Positions 1 through 6,285 are shown, counted from the first letter of the stretch. The stretch: 7,991 bases of DNA from Deltaproteobacteria bacterium (GCA_026988585.1 JALSKY010000264.1:1-7991); one strand, 5' to 3'. Translations and numbers: made by a program. Notes: generated by a model not told the origin, from the letters alone.

Positions 1-798
1 CTCCTTGACCTCATCAAAACTCTTCTCACCTGCAGGCTTTCTATCCTCAACCTTAATAACATGGTAACCAAAAGCGGTCTTCACAGGCCCGCTGATCTCT
101 CCCTTTTTCAGGGCAAAGGCAGCCTTTTCAAACTCAGGAACCATGCGTCCCTTGGTAAAATAGCCGAGATCACCACCGCGGTTCTTGCTGCCAGGATCTT
201 CAGAATACTCCTTGGCCAGTTTCGCAAAATCCTCACCCTTCTTCAACCGGGCGATTATCCCTTCTATCTTCTTCTTTGCTTCATCCCACTGCTTCTTGTC
301 TGCTCCCTGGGGGACCCTTATGAGGATGTGACGAGCCTTTACAGACTCCTCTCTCTTGAACTGCCCCTTATGTTCCTTATAATACTTCTGCACCTCTGCA
401 TCTGAGACAGTAACCTTGTTCTGGAGATTCTTCTCGATATATTTCCTGGCAAGAACCGCATTGGTCAGCTCCTGAATCCTCTTCTGGACCTCTGGATCTT
501 TTGCATATCCGGCATCCCTTGCAGCAGATGCCATAAGGGTGAGCTGAACCCATCTTTCAAGAAGCTGTTTCTTGAGACTGGGATCCTGCATAAGGGCCAT
601 CTGAAGTTGGGGAGGCATGCTCTTGATCTGCTCCTCAAACTCCTTTACCGTGAGTGAGTGTCCATCAACCTTTGCCAGCACCCTTTTTCCGTCATCATCC
701 TTGCCTGCAATAGCCGGAGAAAATCCGGCAACAATGACACCTACAGCAAAAAACAATACAAAAAACACTGATAAAAAATCCTTCTTCAACATCTTCAT
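1..798 (-). CDS. Secreted parvulin-type peptidyl-prolyl isomerase (PpiC/SurA/PrsA-like), 3' end beyond window
   Basis: Folding helper that should catalyse cis-trans isomerisation of prolyl bonds in exported proteins in the periplasm. The 266 codons seen here were translated from the minus strand. Residues 1-31 form a signal peptide: basic MKMLKK, a hydrophobic stretch at about 8-26, and a likely cleavage site after AIA (29-31), with no lipobox cysteine. Residues 40-140 form a SurA-N-like helical region with KVDG, VKEFEEQ and a charged helix. A rotamase domain follows from about 153: ARHIL (154-158), FAKLAKEYSEDPGS (191-204), RGGDLGYF (207-214), VPEFEKAAF (220-228) and FGYHVIKVEDR (244-254). 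The frame is open to the left edge, so the C-terminus is missing. The start at 798 is preferred over the ATG six bases downstream because GGAG (808-811) lies 9 bases before it. It follows the beta-helix gene in the same direction after 80 bases. The family is near certain; the exact subfamily is not. Confidence 0.93.
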   Translation of the reverse strand, partial: MKMLKKDFLSVFFVLFFAVGVIVAGFSPAIAGKDDDGKRVLAKVDGHSLTVKEFEEQIKSMPPQLQMALMQDPSLKKQLLERWVQLTLMASAARDAGYAKDPEVQKRIQELTNAVLARKYIEKNLQNKVTVSDAEVQKYYKEHKGQFKREESVKARHILIRVPQGADKKQWDEAKKKIEGIIARLKKGEDFAKLAKEYSEDPGSKNRGGDLGYFTKGRMVPEFEKAAFALKKGEISGPVKTAFGYHVIKVEDRKPAGEKSFDEVKE

Positions 799-807
799 CA
801 AATCTTT

Positions 808-811
808 CTCC
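808..811 (-). promoter_or_regulatory. Ribosome binding site of the parvulin gene
   Basis: Reads AAGGAGA on the minus strand with GGAG at 808-811, 9 bases before the ATG at 798. The second in-frame ATG at 792 would be 15 bases away, so this site decides for the first. Confidence 0.75.
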
Positions 812-878
812 TTTTCATCAAATCATTTTGAGCAAATTGCCCAGCATAACAAAACAACCAATCAGTGATCAGCAAATA

Positions 879-1688
879 CTATCTTATTATGGACCTTTTG
901 TTGTAAAACCCTGGACTAACCGTGGTATTCGGGGCCACAAGAGATTCTGGCCCAAGCAGCACTCCTGGATTTGTCACAGAGTTACAACCGGTCTGACATC
1001 CATCACCCATTATGGCACCGATCTTACGTCTTCCAGTATCCTGCTTAGACCCATCAGGCAGGGCAACAGATACAGTGCCAGGCCCAAACTTGAGATTAGC
1101 AAGTTTCGTGCCTGCTCCGAGATTGACATCCCGTCCAAGGATACTGTCTCCCACATAGGCAAAATGACCTGCTTTGGCCCCATCCAGAAAGACTGCATGC
1201 TTCACCTCGGTTGCATGGCCAACCACACAACTGCTGCCAACCAGGACATCACCTCTTATATATGCACCCTGACGCACCTGGGTATGAGCACCTATGATGG
1301 CTGGTCCCTTGATCAATGACTGGGGCTCTACCAGTGCACCAGGCCCTATCTCGATCCTTCTGTCCATAAAGACAGCGCCAGCACAGATGAGAGCTGCATC
1401 GGGCAGGTGCTGATCATCCATCCATACCTGCAGATTCCCCCGGGTCTCATCATTGGACACCAGAGTGAAGCCTTCAGAGATCCATCCGCCAGGCAGCATG
1501 ACCAGTGGCATCTCCACCGGTATTCCAGGTTCCACCACATCGGGCAGATTTGGAGATATCACTGCCCTGATAAAGGTCTTCAAGCCATCCAGGGCACGCC
1601 ATACCGGATCGCCAGGCAGAAAGAGATCGGCAAGATGGCTTCCAAGGCCCGGAAAGAAAAAATTTGCCGTAAGATCCTGATCTACCAT
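879..1688 (-). CDS. Left-handed beta-helix (hexapeptide-repeat) protein, stand-alone GlmU-type acetyltransferase domain
   Basis: 269 residues. The N-terminal 100 or so residues match nothing I recognise. From about 101 the protein is a run of hexapeptide turns as in trimeric left-handed beta-helix acyltransferases. It aligns by eye with the GlmU acetyltransferase domain: KAGHFAYVGD (172-181) corresponds to KAGHLTYLGD of E. coli GlmU, and NLGAGT (189-194) to NIGAGT. Residues matching the E. coli catalytic and substrate-binding positions are R139, K163, H175, Y178, N189 and probably K222. The block GRRKIGAIMGD (219-229) resembles the archaeal two-domain sugar-1-phosphate nucleotidylyltransferase/acetyltransferases more than E. 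coli GlmU. The pyrophosphorylase domain with its GxGTRM loop is absent. It may acetylate an amino-sugar phosphate, but the substrate is unproven. The ATG at 1688 is chosen over the in-frame TTG at 1694, because GGAG at 1697-1700 is 8 bases from the ATG and only 2 from the TTG. It starts 2 bases after the upstream gene ends. Confidence 0.85.
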   Translation of the reverse strand: MVDQDLTANFFFPGLGSHLADLFLPGDPVWRALDGLKTFIRAVISPNLPDVVEPGIPVEMPLVMLPGGWISEGFTLVSNDETRGNLQVWMDDQHLPDAALICAGAVFMDRRIEIGPGALVEPQSLIKGPAIIGAHTQVRQGAYIRGDVLVGSSCVVGHATEVKHAVFLDGAKAGHFAYVGDSILGRDVNLGAGTKLANLKFGPGTVSVALPDGSKQDTGRRKIGAIMGDGCQTGCNSVTNPGVLLGPESLVAPNTTVSPGFYNKRSIIR

Positions 1689-1690
1689 GT

Positions 1691-1990
1691 TCAAATCTCC
1701 CCCATCCTTTCCTTTCTCTCGAGTTCTGTAACGTAATCACGAATAAGCCTTATGGCAGCGTCCATATCGTAGAGATGGATGGGCGGCCTTCCCTTTCGGC
1801 CCTCCTTCTCATAAAGTTCCGAAGCCTGCTGAATGGCTGACCAGGGTACCCAGCCATGCTCCTCCCACAGGGTCTCATCATCCTGATCCCACATTCTGAA
1901 CTCAACTTCCTGTTTGTTGGGACGCACATACATCCTTATTTTCCTGTTGCCAAGAACAGGAAAGTAATAAAGACCTCTATGATCCTGCAT
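1691..1990 (-). CDS. Conserved-looking hypothetical protein, 99 residues
   Basis: Function not recognised. The product is a small soluble protein rich in charged and aromatic residues. Its first half has short beta-like segments (GLYYFPVLGNRKIRMYVRP at 6-24, then EVEFRMWDQDD) and a tryptophan-rich EEHGWVPWSAI (43-53). The second half is probably helical (ASELYEKEGRKG, then a final amphipathic helix AAIRLIRDYVTELERKER). There is no signal peptide, membrane segment or metal motif. The reading frame stays open upstream to 2182, but the ATG at 1990 is chosen because GGAGG (1997-2001) sits 6 bases before it; the upstream extension is T-rich, low in charge and overlaps the end of rsmB. The stop is 2 bases from the next start, so the protein is probably co-produced with the beta-helix protein. 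I have a vague impression of similar small proteins in sulfate-reducing Deltaproteobacteria, which I cannot confirm here. Confidence 0.75.
   Translation of the reverse strand: MQDHRGLYYFPVLGNRKIRMYVRPNKQEVEFRMWDQDDETLWEEHGWVPWSAIQQASELYEKEGRKGRPPIHLYDMDAAIRLIRDYVTELERKERMGEI
1697..1700 (-). promoter_or_regulatory. Ribosome binding site of the beta-helix gene, inside the end of the upstream gene
   Basis: The minus strand reads GGGGGAG within the last codons of the 99-residue gene (Met-Gly-Glu-Ile-stop). GGAG lies 8 bases before the ATG at 1688. The placement fixes the start and implies that the two genes are translated together. Confidence 0.75.
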
Positions 1991-2138
1991 AAGGAACCTC
2001 CAAAAAAGATAGGCAGCAAGACCTGCTGCTAACAGACAAGAAAAGCTACTCCCTGAAAAATACAAGGTCAACTGCCGATATCTGCTCTTTAGGATAAAAA
2101 AACAAAAAGAAGAGGGAAAATCAGAAAAAAACAGCTCA
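1991..2138 (-). other. T-rich spacer between rsmB and the 99-residue gene
   Basis: 148 bases on the coding (minus) strand, with several T runs, including seven T at 2125-2131 just after the rsmB stop. The frame of the next gene is open through it and would encode a hydrophobic stretch (about LLAAGLAAYLFW). A 16-codon frame, MSCFFLIF and so on, starts in the TAATG at the rsmB stop. Neither has a ribosome binding site. No strong stem precedes the T run (only GCT-AATG-AGC), so I do not call a terminator. Confidence 0.45.
1997..2001 (-). promoter_or_regulatory. Ribosome binding site of the 99-residue gene
   Basis: GGAGG on the minus strand, 6 bases before the ATG at 1990. This is the only strong site in the long open frame and decides the start. 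Confidence 0.8.
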
Positions 2139-3650
2139 TTAGCACAGAGTGTCTGAGCGGAACATTGCAGCAAAGAACCCATCCATGTTGATGGTACCAG
2201 GCCATATCCTTAGACAACCCTGCTCTGTCAGATCCTGCAGCAGCCCGGCCCCCTCTGGTGGCAGCTCCCTACCATCGAAAAGGGTAGAAATATCAATCAG
2301 CTCCAGGCCATGGCTGCGAATGAAACAGGAAACCTGTTCCAGGGTCTCTTCCGGTTCCAGAGTACATACGGAATAGAGCAGCCTGCCGCCGGGTCGGAGT
2401 CCCCTTATTCCCTGGGCCACTATCTCCCTCTGCAGCAGGGAAAGGGAATAAATATCTTCGGTTCTGCGGTTCCACTTTATATCAGGATGCCTTCTGATCA
2501 CCCCTAATCCGGAACATGGGGCATCCACCAGGACCAGATCCAGGTCCCCCTTATCCAACAACGCCTCCAACTCATCCCGGGATCTCAGCACCTGAAGACA
2601 CCGGACACCAAGACGGCTGCAGTTCTCCTGAAGCGTCTTCAGCCGGGAGGCACTGGTGTCAAATCCATACAAAACACCCCGGTTCTCCATGAGCGCAGCA
2701 AGATGGGAGGTCTTTCCCCCTACGCCAGCACAGAGATCCAGCACCTTCATACCCGGCCTGATCCCACTGAGCCTCACCACCAGTTGCGCTGCCTGATCCT
2801 GAACCTGAAACCACCCATCCTCCAAACCAGGTATAAACGCTGGATTTCCGCGAAAGCCAGGAAGTTCCAGGGCCTCCGGCACCAGCAAGCCCTTTCTGAC
2901 ATCTATGCCCGCCTCCTGAAGACGCCCCACGGCCTGTTCAACACCTGGGGCACTGAGAAGGTTCACCCTTAGGGTCAGGGGAGCACGTTGATTGTTGTGG
3001 AAACAGATCTCTGCCGCACGCTCTTTACCATGAAACTCCACCCAGCGGCGAACCATCCAGGTGGGATGGGAGGAAAACCGGGAGATGCAGGTGGAAAAAT
3101 TCTCACCCTTGCACCTTGTCAGGAAAAAACCGGGAGAATCAGGTATCAGATGGTTGCTGCCAGCCAGCTTCCTTAGCACTGCGTTCACCAGCCCCTTGGC
3201 CCAGCCACTCCCAAGGAGATCCACTGCCTTGACCGACTCATCCACAGCAGCAAAATATGGGATTCGGGTAAGAAATATCACCTGAAACGCCCCGGCATAC
3301 AGCACTGCCTGCACCTCTATGGGGAGTTTGGCAAACTTCCTCGCATACCTACGGATATGCCACTCGAGAAGTCTCTGCCAGCGCACCACACCCAGCACGA
3401 TCTCCCGGCAAAGGGATAGATCCCTGGCATCCCCTCTCTGCAGCCTGCCTGCGTCTTCACCCAATGTCCGGGAGATCAGCTCTTCAATCTCCGTACGTCT
3501 CATAGACCGGGCAGAAAACCACTGCACCAGGATCTTGACTGCCAGCACCCGGACACTGAAATTCCTTCCCCTGCCAGGCCCTTTACCACTCCGGTGCTTC
3601 CTTCCCCTTTTCTTTACTTTTCCCTTCTTGAGAATGATCTTTCTATCCAT
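2139..3650 (-). CDS. rsmB: 16S rRNA (cytosine-5) methyltransferase RsmB (Sun/Fmu)
   Basis: Transfers a methyl group from S-adenosylmethionine to C5 of a 16S rRNA cytosine (C967 in E. coli numbering). 503 residues against about 430 in E. coli. Residues 1-30 are a very basic, Gly/Lys/Arg-rich tail. A NusB-like RNA-binding domain follows at about 32-165 (VRVLAVKILVQWF, LPIEVQAVLYAGAFQV, YFAAVDESVKA, GLVNAVLRKL). Then come the linker motif SHPTWMVRRW (194-203) and a Rossmann methyltransferase domain: VLDLCAGVGGKTSHLA (303-318, SAM binding), DAPCSGLGVIRRHPD (376-390) with Cys379, and YSVCTLEPEE (426-435) with Cys429. The two cysteines are the release and nucleophile residues of this m5C family. 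The ATG at 3650 has no good Shine-Dalgarno sequence, and the only AGG nearby is inside a small predicted hairpin. No other ATG lies before the NusB-like domain. It is separated from fmt by 316 bases rather than coupled to it. Confidence 0.96.
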   Translation of the reverse strand: MDRKIILKKGKVKKRGRKHRSGKGPGRGRNFSVRVLAVKILVQWFSARSMRRTEIEELISRTLGEDAGRLQRGDARDLSLCREIVLGVVRWQRLLEWHIRRYARKFAKLPIEVQAVLYAGAFQVIFLTRIPYFAAVDESVKAVDLLGSGWAKGLVNAVLRKLAGSNHLIPDSPGFFLTRCKGENFSTCISRFSSHPTWMVRRWVEFHGKERAAEICFHNNQRAPLTLRVNLLSAPGVEQAVGRLQEAGIDVRKGLLVPEALELPGFRGNPAFIPGLEDGWFQVQDQAAQLVVRLSGIRPGMKVLDLCAGVGGKTSHLAALMENRGVLYGFDTSASRLKTLQENCSRLGVRCLQVLRSRDELEALLDKGDLDLVLVDAPCSGLGVIRRHPDIKWNRRTEDIYSLSLLQREIVAQGIRGLRPGGRLLYSVCTLEPEETLEQVSCFIRSHGLELIDISTLFDGRELPPEGAGLLQDLTEQGCLRIWPGTINMDGFFAAMFRSDTLC

Positions 3651-3652
3651 CC

Positions 3653-3670
3653 AAACAGTTAAACCTGTCT
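3653..3670 (-). promoter_or_regulatory. Hairpin next to the rsmB start codon
   Basis: On the minus strand AGACAG pairs with CTGTTT (six pairs, one G-U) around a GTTTAA loop, ending two bases before the rsmB ATG. The only Shine-Dalgarno-like bases near the start (AGG) lie in it. It is short and could be chance. Confidence 0.3.
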
Positions 3671-3887
3671 ATCTTATCTTTTATATTATGCAGCCCACAC
3701 GGCTGAACCAATAGATCTAAGACCCAAATCATGTCGATCAAACAGTTGATGAAAAAATTTTTCCTGAACAAATTACCGGAAAGTACACACTCTGGTGCTG
3801 CCCTCTATTCCCTTCAGTCCGGCGCGAAAGAGAGGCTGCATGGAGGTTTGGAAGTGCAAAAACAACGAGATATGGCTTGTATGACTA

Positions 3888-3917
3888 AAGATACGCAGCT
3901 TCCCAGGGAGTGGTCAA
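3888..3917 (-). promoter_or_regulatory. rsmB: Possible sigma-70-type promoter for rsmB
   Basis: TTGACC (3912-3917, five of six consensus bases) and TATCTT (3888-3893, four of six) are 18 bases apart on the minus strand. Transcription from it would give an untranslated leader of about 230 bases. Found by eye and weak. Confidence 0.3.
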
Positions 3918-3922
3918 TTTCC

Positions 3923-3954
3923 AAAACTGCCAGTCATATAGACAGATCAGGCAG
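3923..3954 (-). terminator. Possible weak intrinsic terminator after fmt
   Basis: On the minus strand CTGCC (3950-3954) pairs with GGCAG (3927-3931), with an inner GTC/GAC pairing and an asymmetric bulge, followed by TTTT (3923-3926). It starts 12 bases past the fmt stop and lies just before the possible rsmB promoter. Stem and T run are both short. Confidence 0.3.
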
Positions 3955-3966
3955 AATCGGGAGTGT

Positions 3967-4926
3967 TCACTCAAGAACCGTCCCGGGCACCACCTTTCTT
4001 CCCATGAGAAACTGACCGACGGCAAGGCGTTTCTTCCCTGGCCTCTGCAGTTCAGCAATACCGAGCACGCCGTCACCAGCAGCCACCAGCATGCCTCTCT
4101 TATCTGCTTCCAGTACCTGTCCGGGAACAGCACCTTCAGGTCTCGGTATCCTGACAAAGAAAGGTGAAAAGAGCCGTGTGCGCTCCTCATTCATCATGGT
4201 CCATGCGCCTGGCCTGGGATCAAAGGCACGGATAGTGCCGTGTATCATGCGGGTTGGCTGGGACCAGTCGATATGGAGCTGCTCCTTCTTTATGGGAGGG
4301 GCATAGGTTACCCCCTCTTCAGGCTGGGGCTGCTCCTTCAGTTTACCCTTTTCCAGGAGATCCAGTGCATCCATCAGGGCCTCTGCCCCAAGCTTTGCCA
4401 TCCGCGGCATGAGAGTGCCGAATGTCTCATCCTCTCCAATGGCCAGCTCCCGTTTCAGGAGCATTGGCCCTGTATCCATACCTGCATCGATCCTCATGAT
4501 GGTGATACCTGTCTTCTCATCACCGTTTATCAGTGCCCACTGGATAGGGGCTGCACCCCTATAGGCAGGAAGCAGAGAACCATGAACATTCATGGGCATT
4601 ATCCCTGGTATATCCAGAAGCTCCTGAGGCAGGATCTGACCAAAGGCAGCCACCAGGATCAGATCAGGTGATATTGCCCTGATCTCATCCAGGAACTCCG
4701 GCTCTCTCACCCGGCGTGGCTGCATCACCCTGAGGCCTGCATCCAGGGCAACCTCCTTTACAGGTGTGGGCACCAGTTTTCTTCCTCTTCCCCTGGGCCT
4801 GTCAGGCTGACTCACAACTGCAGCGATCTCGTCCGGACCTTGGATCAGCCCCTTGAGAGAGGGAACGGCAAACTCCGGTGTCCCCATGAAAACCACCCTG
4901 AATCTGGTTCTTCTGCTCTTCTGCAT
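3967..4926 (-). CDS. fmt: Methionyl-tRNA formyltransferase
   Basis: Formylates the amino group of methionyl initiator tRNA with 10-formyltetrahydrofolate, in the cytoplasm, before translation initiation. 319 residues, close to the 315 of E. coli. The N-terminal formyltransferase fold opens with VVFMGTPEFAVPSL (11-24) and the tRNA-binding loop region SQPDRPRGRGRKLVPTPVK (39-57). The active site is complete: N113, H115, the SLLP signature (117-120) and D151 in GMDTG, with the same spacing as N106, H108 and D144 of E. coli. Residues 120-134 (AYRGAAPIQWALING) are family-typical. The C-terminal OB-like domain from about 210 carries IRAFDPRPGAWT. GGGAGG at 4931-4936 is 4 bases before the ATG. It follows def by 40 bases and is very likely co-transcribed with it. 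Confidence 0.98.
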   Translation of the reverse strand: MQKSRRTRFRVVFMGTPEFAVPSLKGLIQGPDEIAAVVSQPDRPRGRGRKLVPTPVKEVALDAGLRVMQPRRVREPEFLDEIRAISPDLILVAAFGQILPQELLDIPGIMPMNVHGSLLPAYRGAAPIQWALINGDEKTGITIMRIDAGMDTGPMLLKRELAIGEDETFGTLMPRMAKLGAEALMDALDLLEKGKLKEQPQPEEGVTYAPPIKKEQLHIDWSQPTRMIHGTIRAFDPRPGAWTMMNEERTRLFSPFFVRIPRPEGAVPGQVLEADKRGMLVAAGDGVLGIAELQRPGKKRLAVGQFLMGRKVVPGTVLE

Positions 4927-4966
4927 CTAACCTCCCAGCCCTGCAGCCCTACATCCCTGCATAGAA

Positions 4967-5512
4967 TCAATCACCATCTCCAGCAGCTACCTTTGCAGGC
5001 AAACGATCCTGTCCCGGATGAATCTTGCGCCATTTCTTACGGAAAAGCCCCTTTTTCAAGGGACTGAGCCGATCCACGTAGCAGATGCCATCGAGATGAT
5101 CCAGCTCATGCTGAACACACCTTGCAAAGAGTCCATCTCCCTGGAGAGAGATCTCCTTGCCATGCCTGTCAAACCCCTTGACCTCCACCTCAGAGGGCCT
5201 CACCAGGGTTGCCGCATATCCAGGGACACTCAAACAGGCCTCCTCGGCCTTTTCACTCCCTTCAGCAGCGGTAATCACTGGATTCACCAGCACTATCTGC
5301 TCCCTGCCCCGCTCCTGGGATATATCCATAACAACCACCCTGAGCAGACTTCCCACCTGATTGGCAGCGAGCCCGACACCCTTTGCCACATACATTGTCC
5401 TGATCATCCTGTCCACGAAATCCTGGAACTCCTGATCAATCTTCTCCACTGGCTTAGCCCTGGCGGACAGGATCTCATGGGGATAGATTAAAATGTCGAA
5501 TAGATTTGCCAT
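4967..5512 (-). CDS. def: Peptide deformylase
   Basis: Metalloenzyme, normally using Fe(II), that removes the formyl group from the N-terminal formyl-methionine of new proteins at the ribosome. Its job closes the cycle opened by Fmt next door. 181 residues. All three family motifs are present: GVGLAANQVG (45-54) with Gln52; EACLSVPG (91-98) with metal-binding Cys93, where the more usual form is EGCLS; and QHELDHLDG (134-142) with metal ligands His135 and His139 and catalytic Glu136. A lysine/arginine-rich tail after 153 (KKGLFRKKWRKIHPGQ) is longer than in minimal deformylases. The ATG at 5512 begins the canonical region (MANLFDILIYPHEIL), but no Shine-Dalgarno sequence precedes it, and a possible -10 element sits so close that the leader may be only a few bases. 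Confidence 0.97.
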   Translation of the reverse strand: MANLFDILIYPHEILSARAKPVEKIDQEFQDFVDRMIRTMYVAKGVGLAANQVGSLLRVVVMDISQERGREQIVLVNPVITAAEGSEKAEEACLSVPGYAATLVRPSEVEVKGFDRHGKEISLQGDGLFARCVQHELDHLDGICYVDRLSPLKKGLFRKKWRKIHPGQDRLPAKVAAGDGD

Positions 5513-5574
5513 AATAATGAATCTTAATTATCAACAGGGAAACAGGCAACCTTGATCTTTATGGTGAAGGAAAG
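5513..5574. promoter_or_regulatory. Divergent promoter region between def and the DUF434-like gene
   Basis: Only 62 bases lie between two divergent starts. Plus strand: TTGCCA (5506-5511) and TATCAA (5529-5534), 17 bases apart, would drive the DUF434-like gene. Minus strand: GATAAT (5527-5532) resembles a -10 for def, with no matching -35, and would give a leader of about 8 bases. The two candidate -10 elements overlap. Elements were found by eye. Confidence 0.4.
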
Positions 5575-6285
5575 GTGATTTCCAAACCGCAGCCGAAAAG
5601 AGACTGCATCAAGACAGAAACTGTGGGGAAAGGGATCAGGCAGAAACTGCTCAAGGAGGCAGCAAGGGATCTTCGCTGGATAGATGCCAGGGGATACCCA
5701 AGAAGATCTGCCATCAGGTTTATAGGGGATCACTACCAGCTTTCAGCCCGGGAGAGGGATATCCTGCTCAGGTCTGCCTTTCCTGCAGCAACGGTAAAAG
5801 AGAGACGGAGACGGGTAGTCCAGGCATGCGACCTCTCTAAAGAGAGGGTGATAATAGATGGTTACAACGTCACCATTACCATAGAGAGTGCCCTGTCGGG
5901 CCGGCTCATAATCCTTGCAGATGATGGATTCGTCAGGGATGTGAGCAGGATATTCCGCTCTTTCATGGCTACGGAGCAGACAAGGGTGGCCTGGTCCCAT
6001 ATCCTCAGATTTCTGAAGGAAAGGGAGCCCGGCATGATTGAGGTAGTTCTGGATCGTCCCATGAGCAAGAGCGCCGAGCTTGCAGCAAGGATAACAAGAT
6101 GGATGAAAGAGTGCCGGATCCCTGGCCTCTGCACCCTTTCATCTACAGGAGAAAAAGAGCTTGCAGGGCAGAAAGGAATAAAGGCCAGTGCGGATACGGT
6201 GATAATCGACCATTCAGACAGGGTTTTCGATCTTGCCGGCCACATAATCCGGCGAAGGCTCAGGATAAGGCCCTTTCGTTATTGA
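5575..6285 (+). CDS. DUF434/COG2454-like protein, possible PIN-like nuclease
   Basis: 236 residues, no proven function. I recognise the pattern of the DUF434 (COG2454) family, best known from archaea. It has an N-terminal helical part with EAARDLRWIDARGYPRRSA (28-46) and LSARERDILLRSAF (56-69). An alpha/beta domain follows with VIIDGYNVTITIESAL (92-107), LADDGFVRDVSRIF (114-127), VVLDRPMSKS (157-166) and ADTVIIDHSD (206-215). The acidic residues D95, D116, D117, D122, D160, D207 and D212 at strand ends recall PIN or NYN nuclease active sites; that is inference. No signal peptide or membrane segment. The GTG at 5575 is the most upstream start, because TAA at 5525 closes the frame and no ATG precedes the conserved part. 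AAGGA (5567-5571) is only 3 bases from it, although GGTGA (5563-5567) could also pair with 16S rRNA. It is divergent from def and followed by plsC after 64 bases. Confidence 0.8.
   Translation: MISKPQPKRDCIKTETVGKGIRQKLLKEAARDLRWIDARGYPRRSAIRFIGDHYQLSARERDILLRSAFPAATVKERRRRVVQACDLSKERVIIDGYNVTITIESALSGRLIILADDGFVRDVSRIFRSFMATEQTRVAWSHILRFLKEREPGMIEVVLDRPMSKSAELAARITRWMKECRIPGLCTLSSTGEKELAGQKGIKASADTVIIDHSDRVFDLAGHIIRRRLRIRPFRY

Larger units (their letters stand above)
3651..3966. other. Gene-free region between fmt and rsmB (316 bases)
   Basis: I find no convincing gene on either strand and no tRNA-like T-loop. A 94-codon plus-strand frame at 3731-4015 has no ribosome binding site and runs antisense into fmt, and minus-strand frames are short. 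It does contain a possible terminator for fmt (3923-3954), a possible promoter for rsmB (3888-3917), an A/T palindrome near 3761-3772, a short hairpin CAGCC/GGCTG (3691-3705) and a hairpin directly before the rsmB start (3653-3670). Confidence 0.6.

Noticed and set aside
61..405. Plus-strand open frame of 114 codons
   Set aside because: It is the complement of the parvulin gene, whose minus-strand translation gives clear rotamase motifs; it has no ribosome binding site.
799..878. Separate promoter or terminator between the beta-helix and parvulin genes
   Set aside because: No -35/-10 pair with acceptable spacing and no stem followed by a T run on the minus strand.
828..1319. Plus-strand open frame of 163 codons
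   Set aside because: Antisense to the beta-helix gene, with odd composition and no family resemblance.
1688..1694. TTG start at 1694 for the beta-helix gene
   Set aside because: GGAG would be only 2 bases away and the TTG lies within the stop region of the upstream gene; the ATG at 1688 has an 8-base spacing.
3643..3841. Small minus-strand gene reading from ATG 3841 towards rsmB
   Set aside because: On careful re-reading the frame closes at TAA after 22 codons; an apparent longer frame came from miscounting a run of three T.
3731..4015. Plus-strand 94-codon frame in the fmt-rsmB gap
   Set aside because: No ribosome binding site, unlike protein in composition after the first 16 residues, and overlaps the 3' end of fmt antisense.
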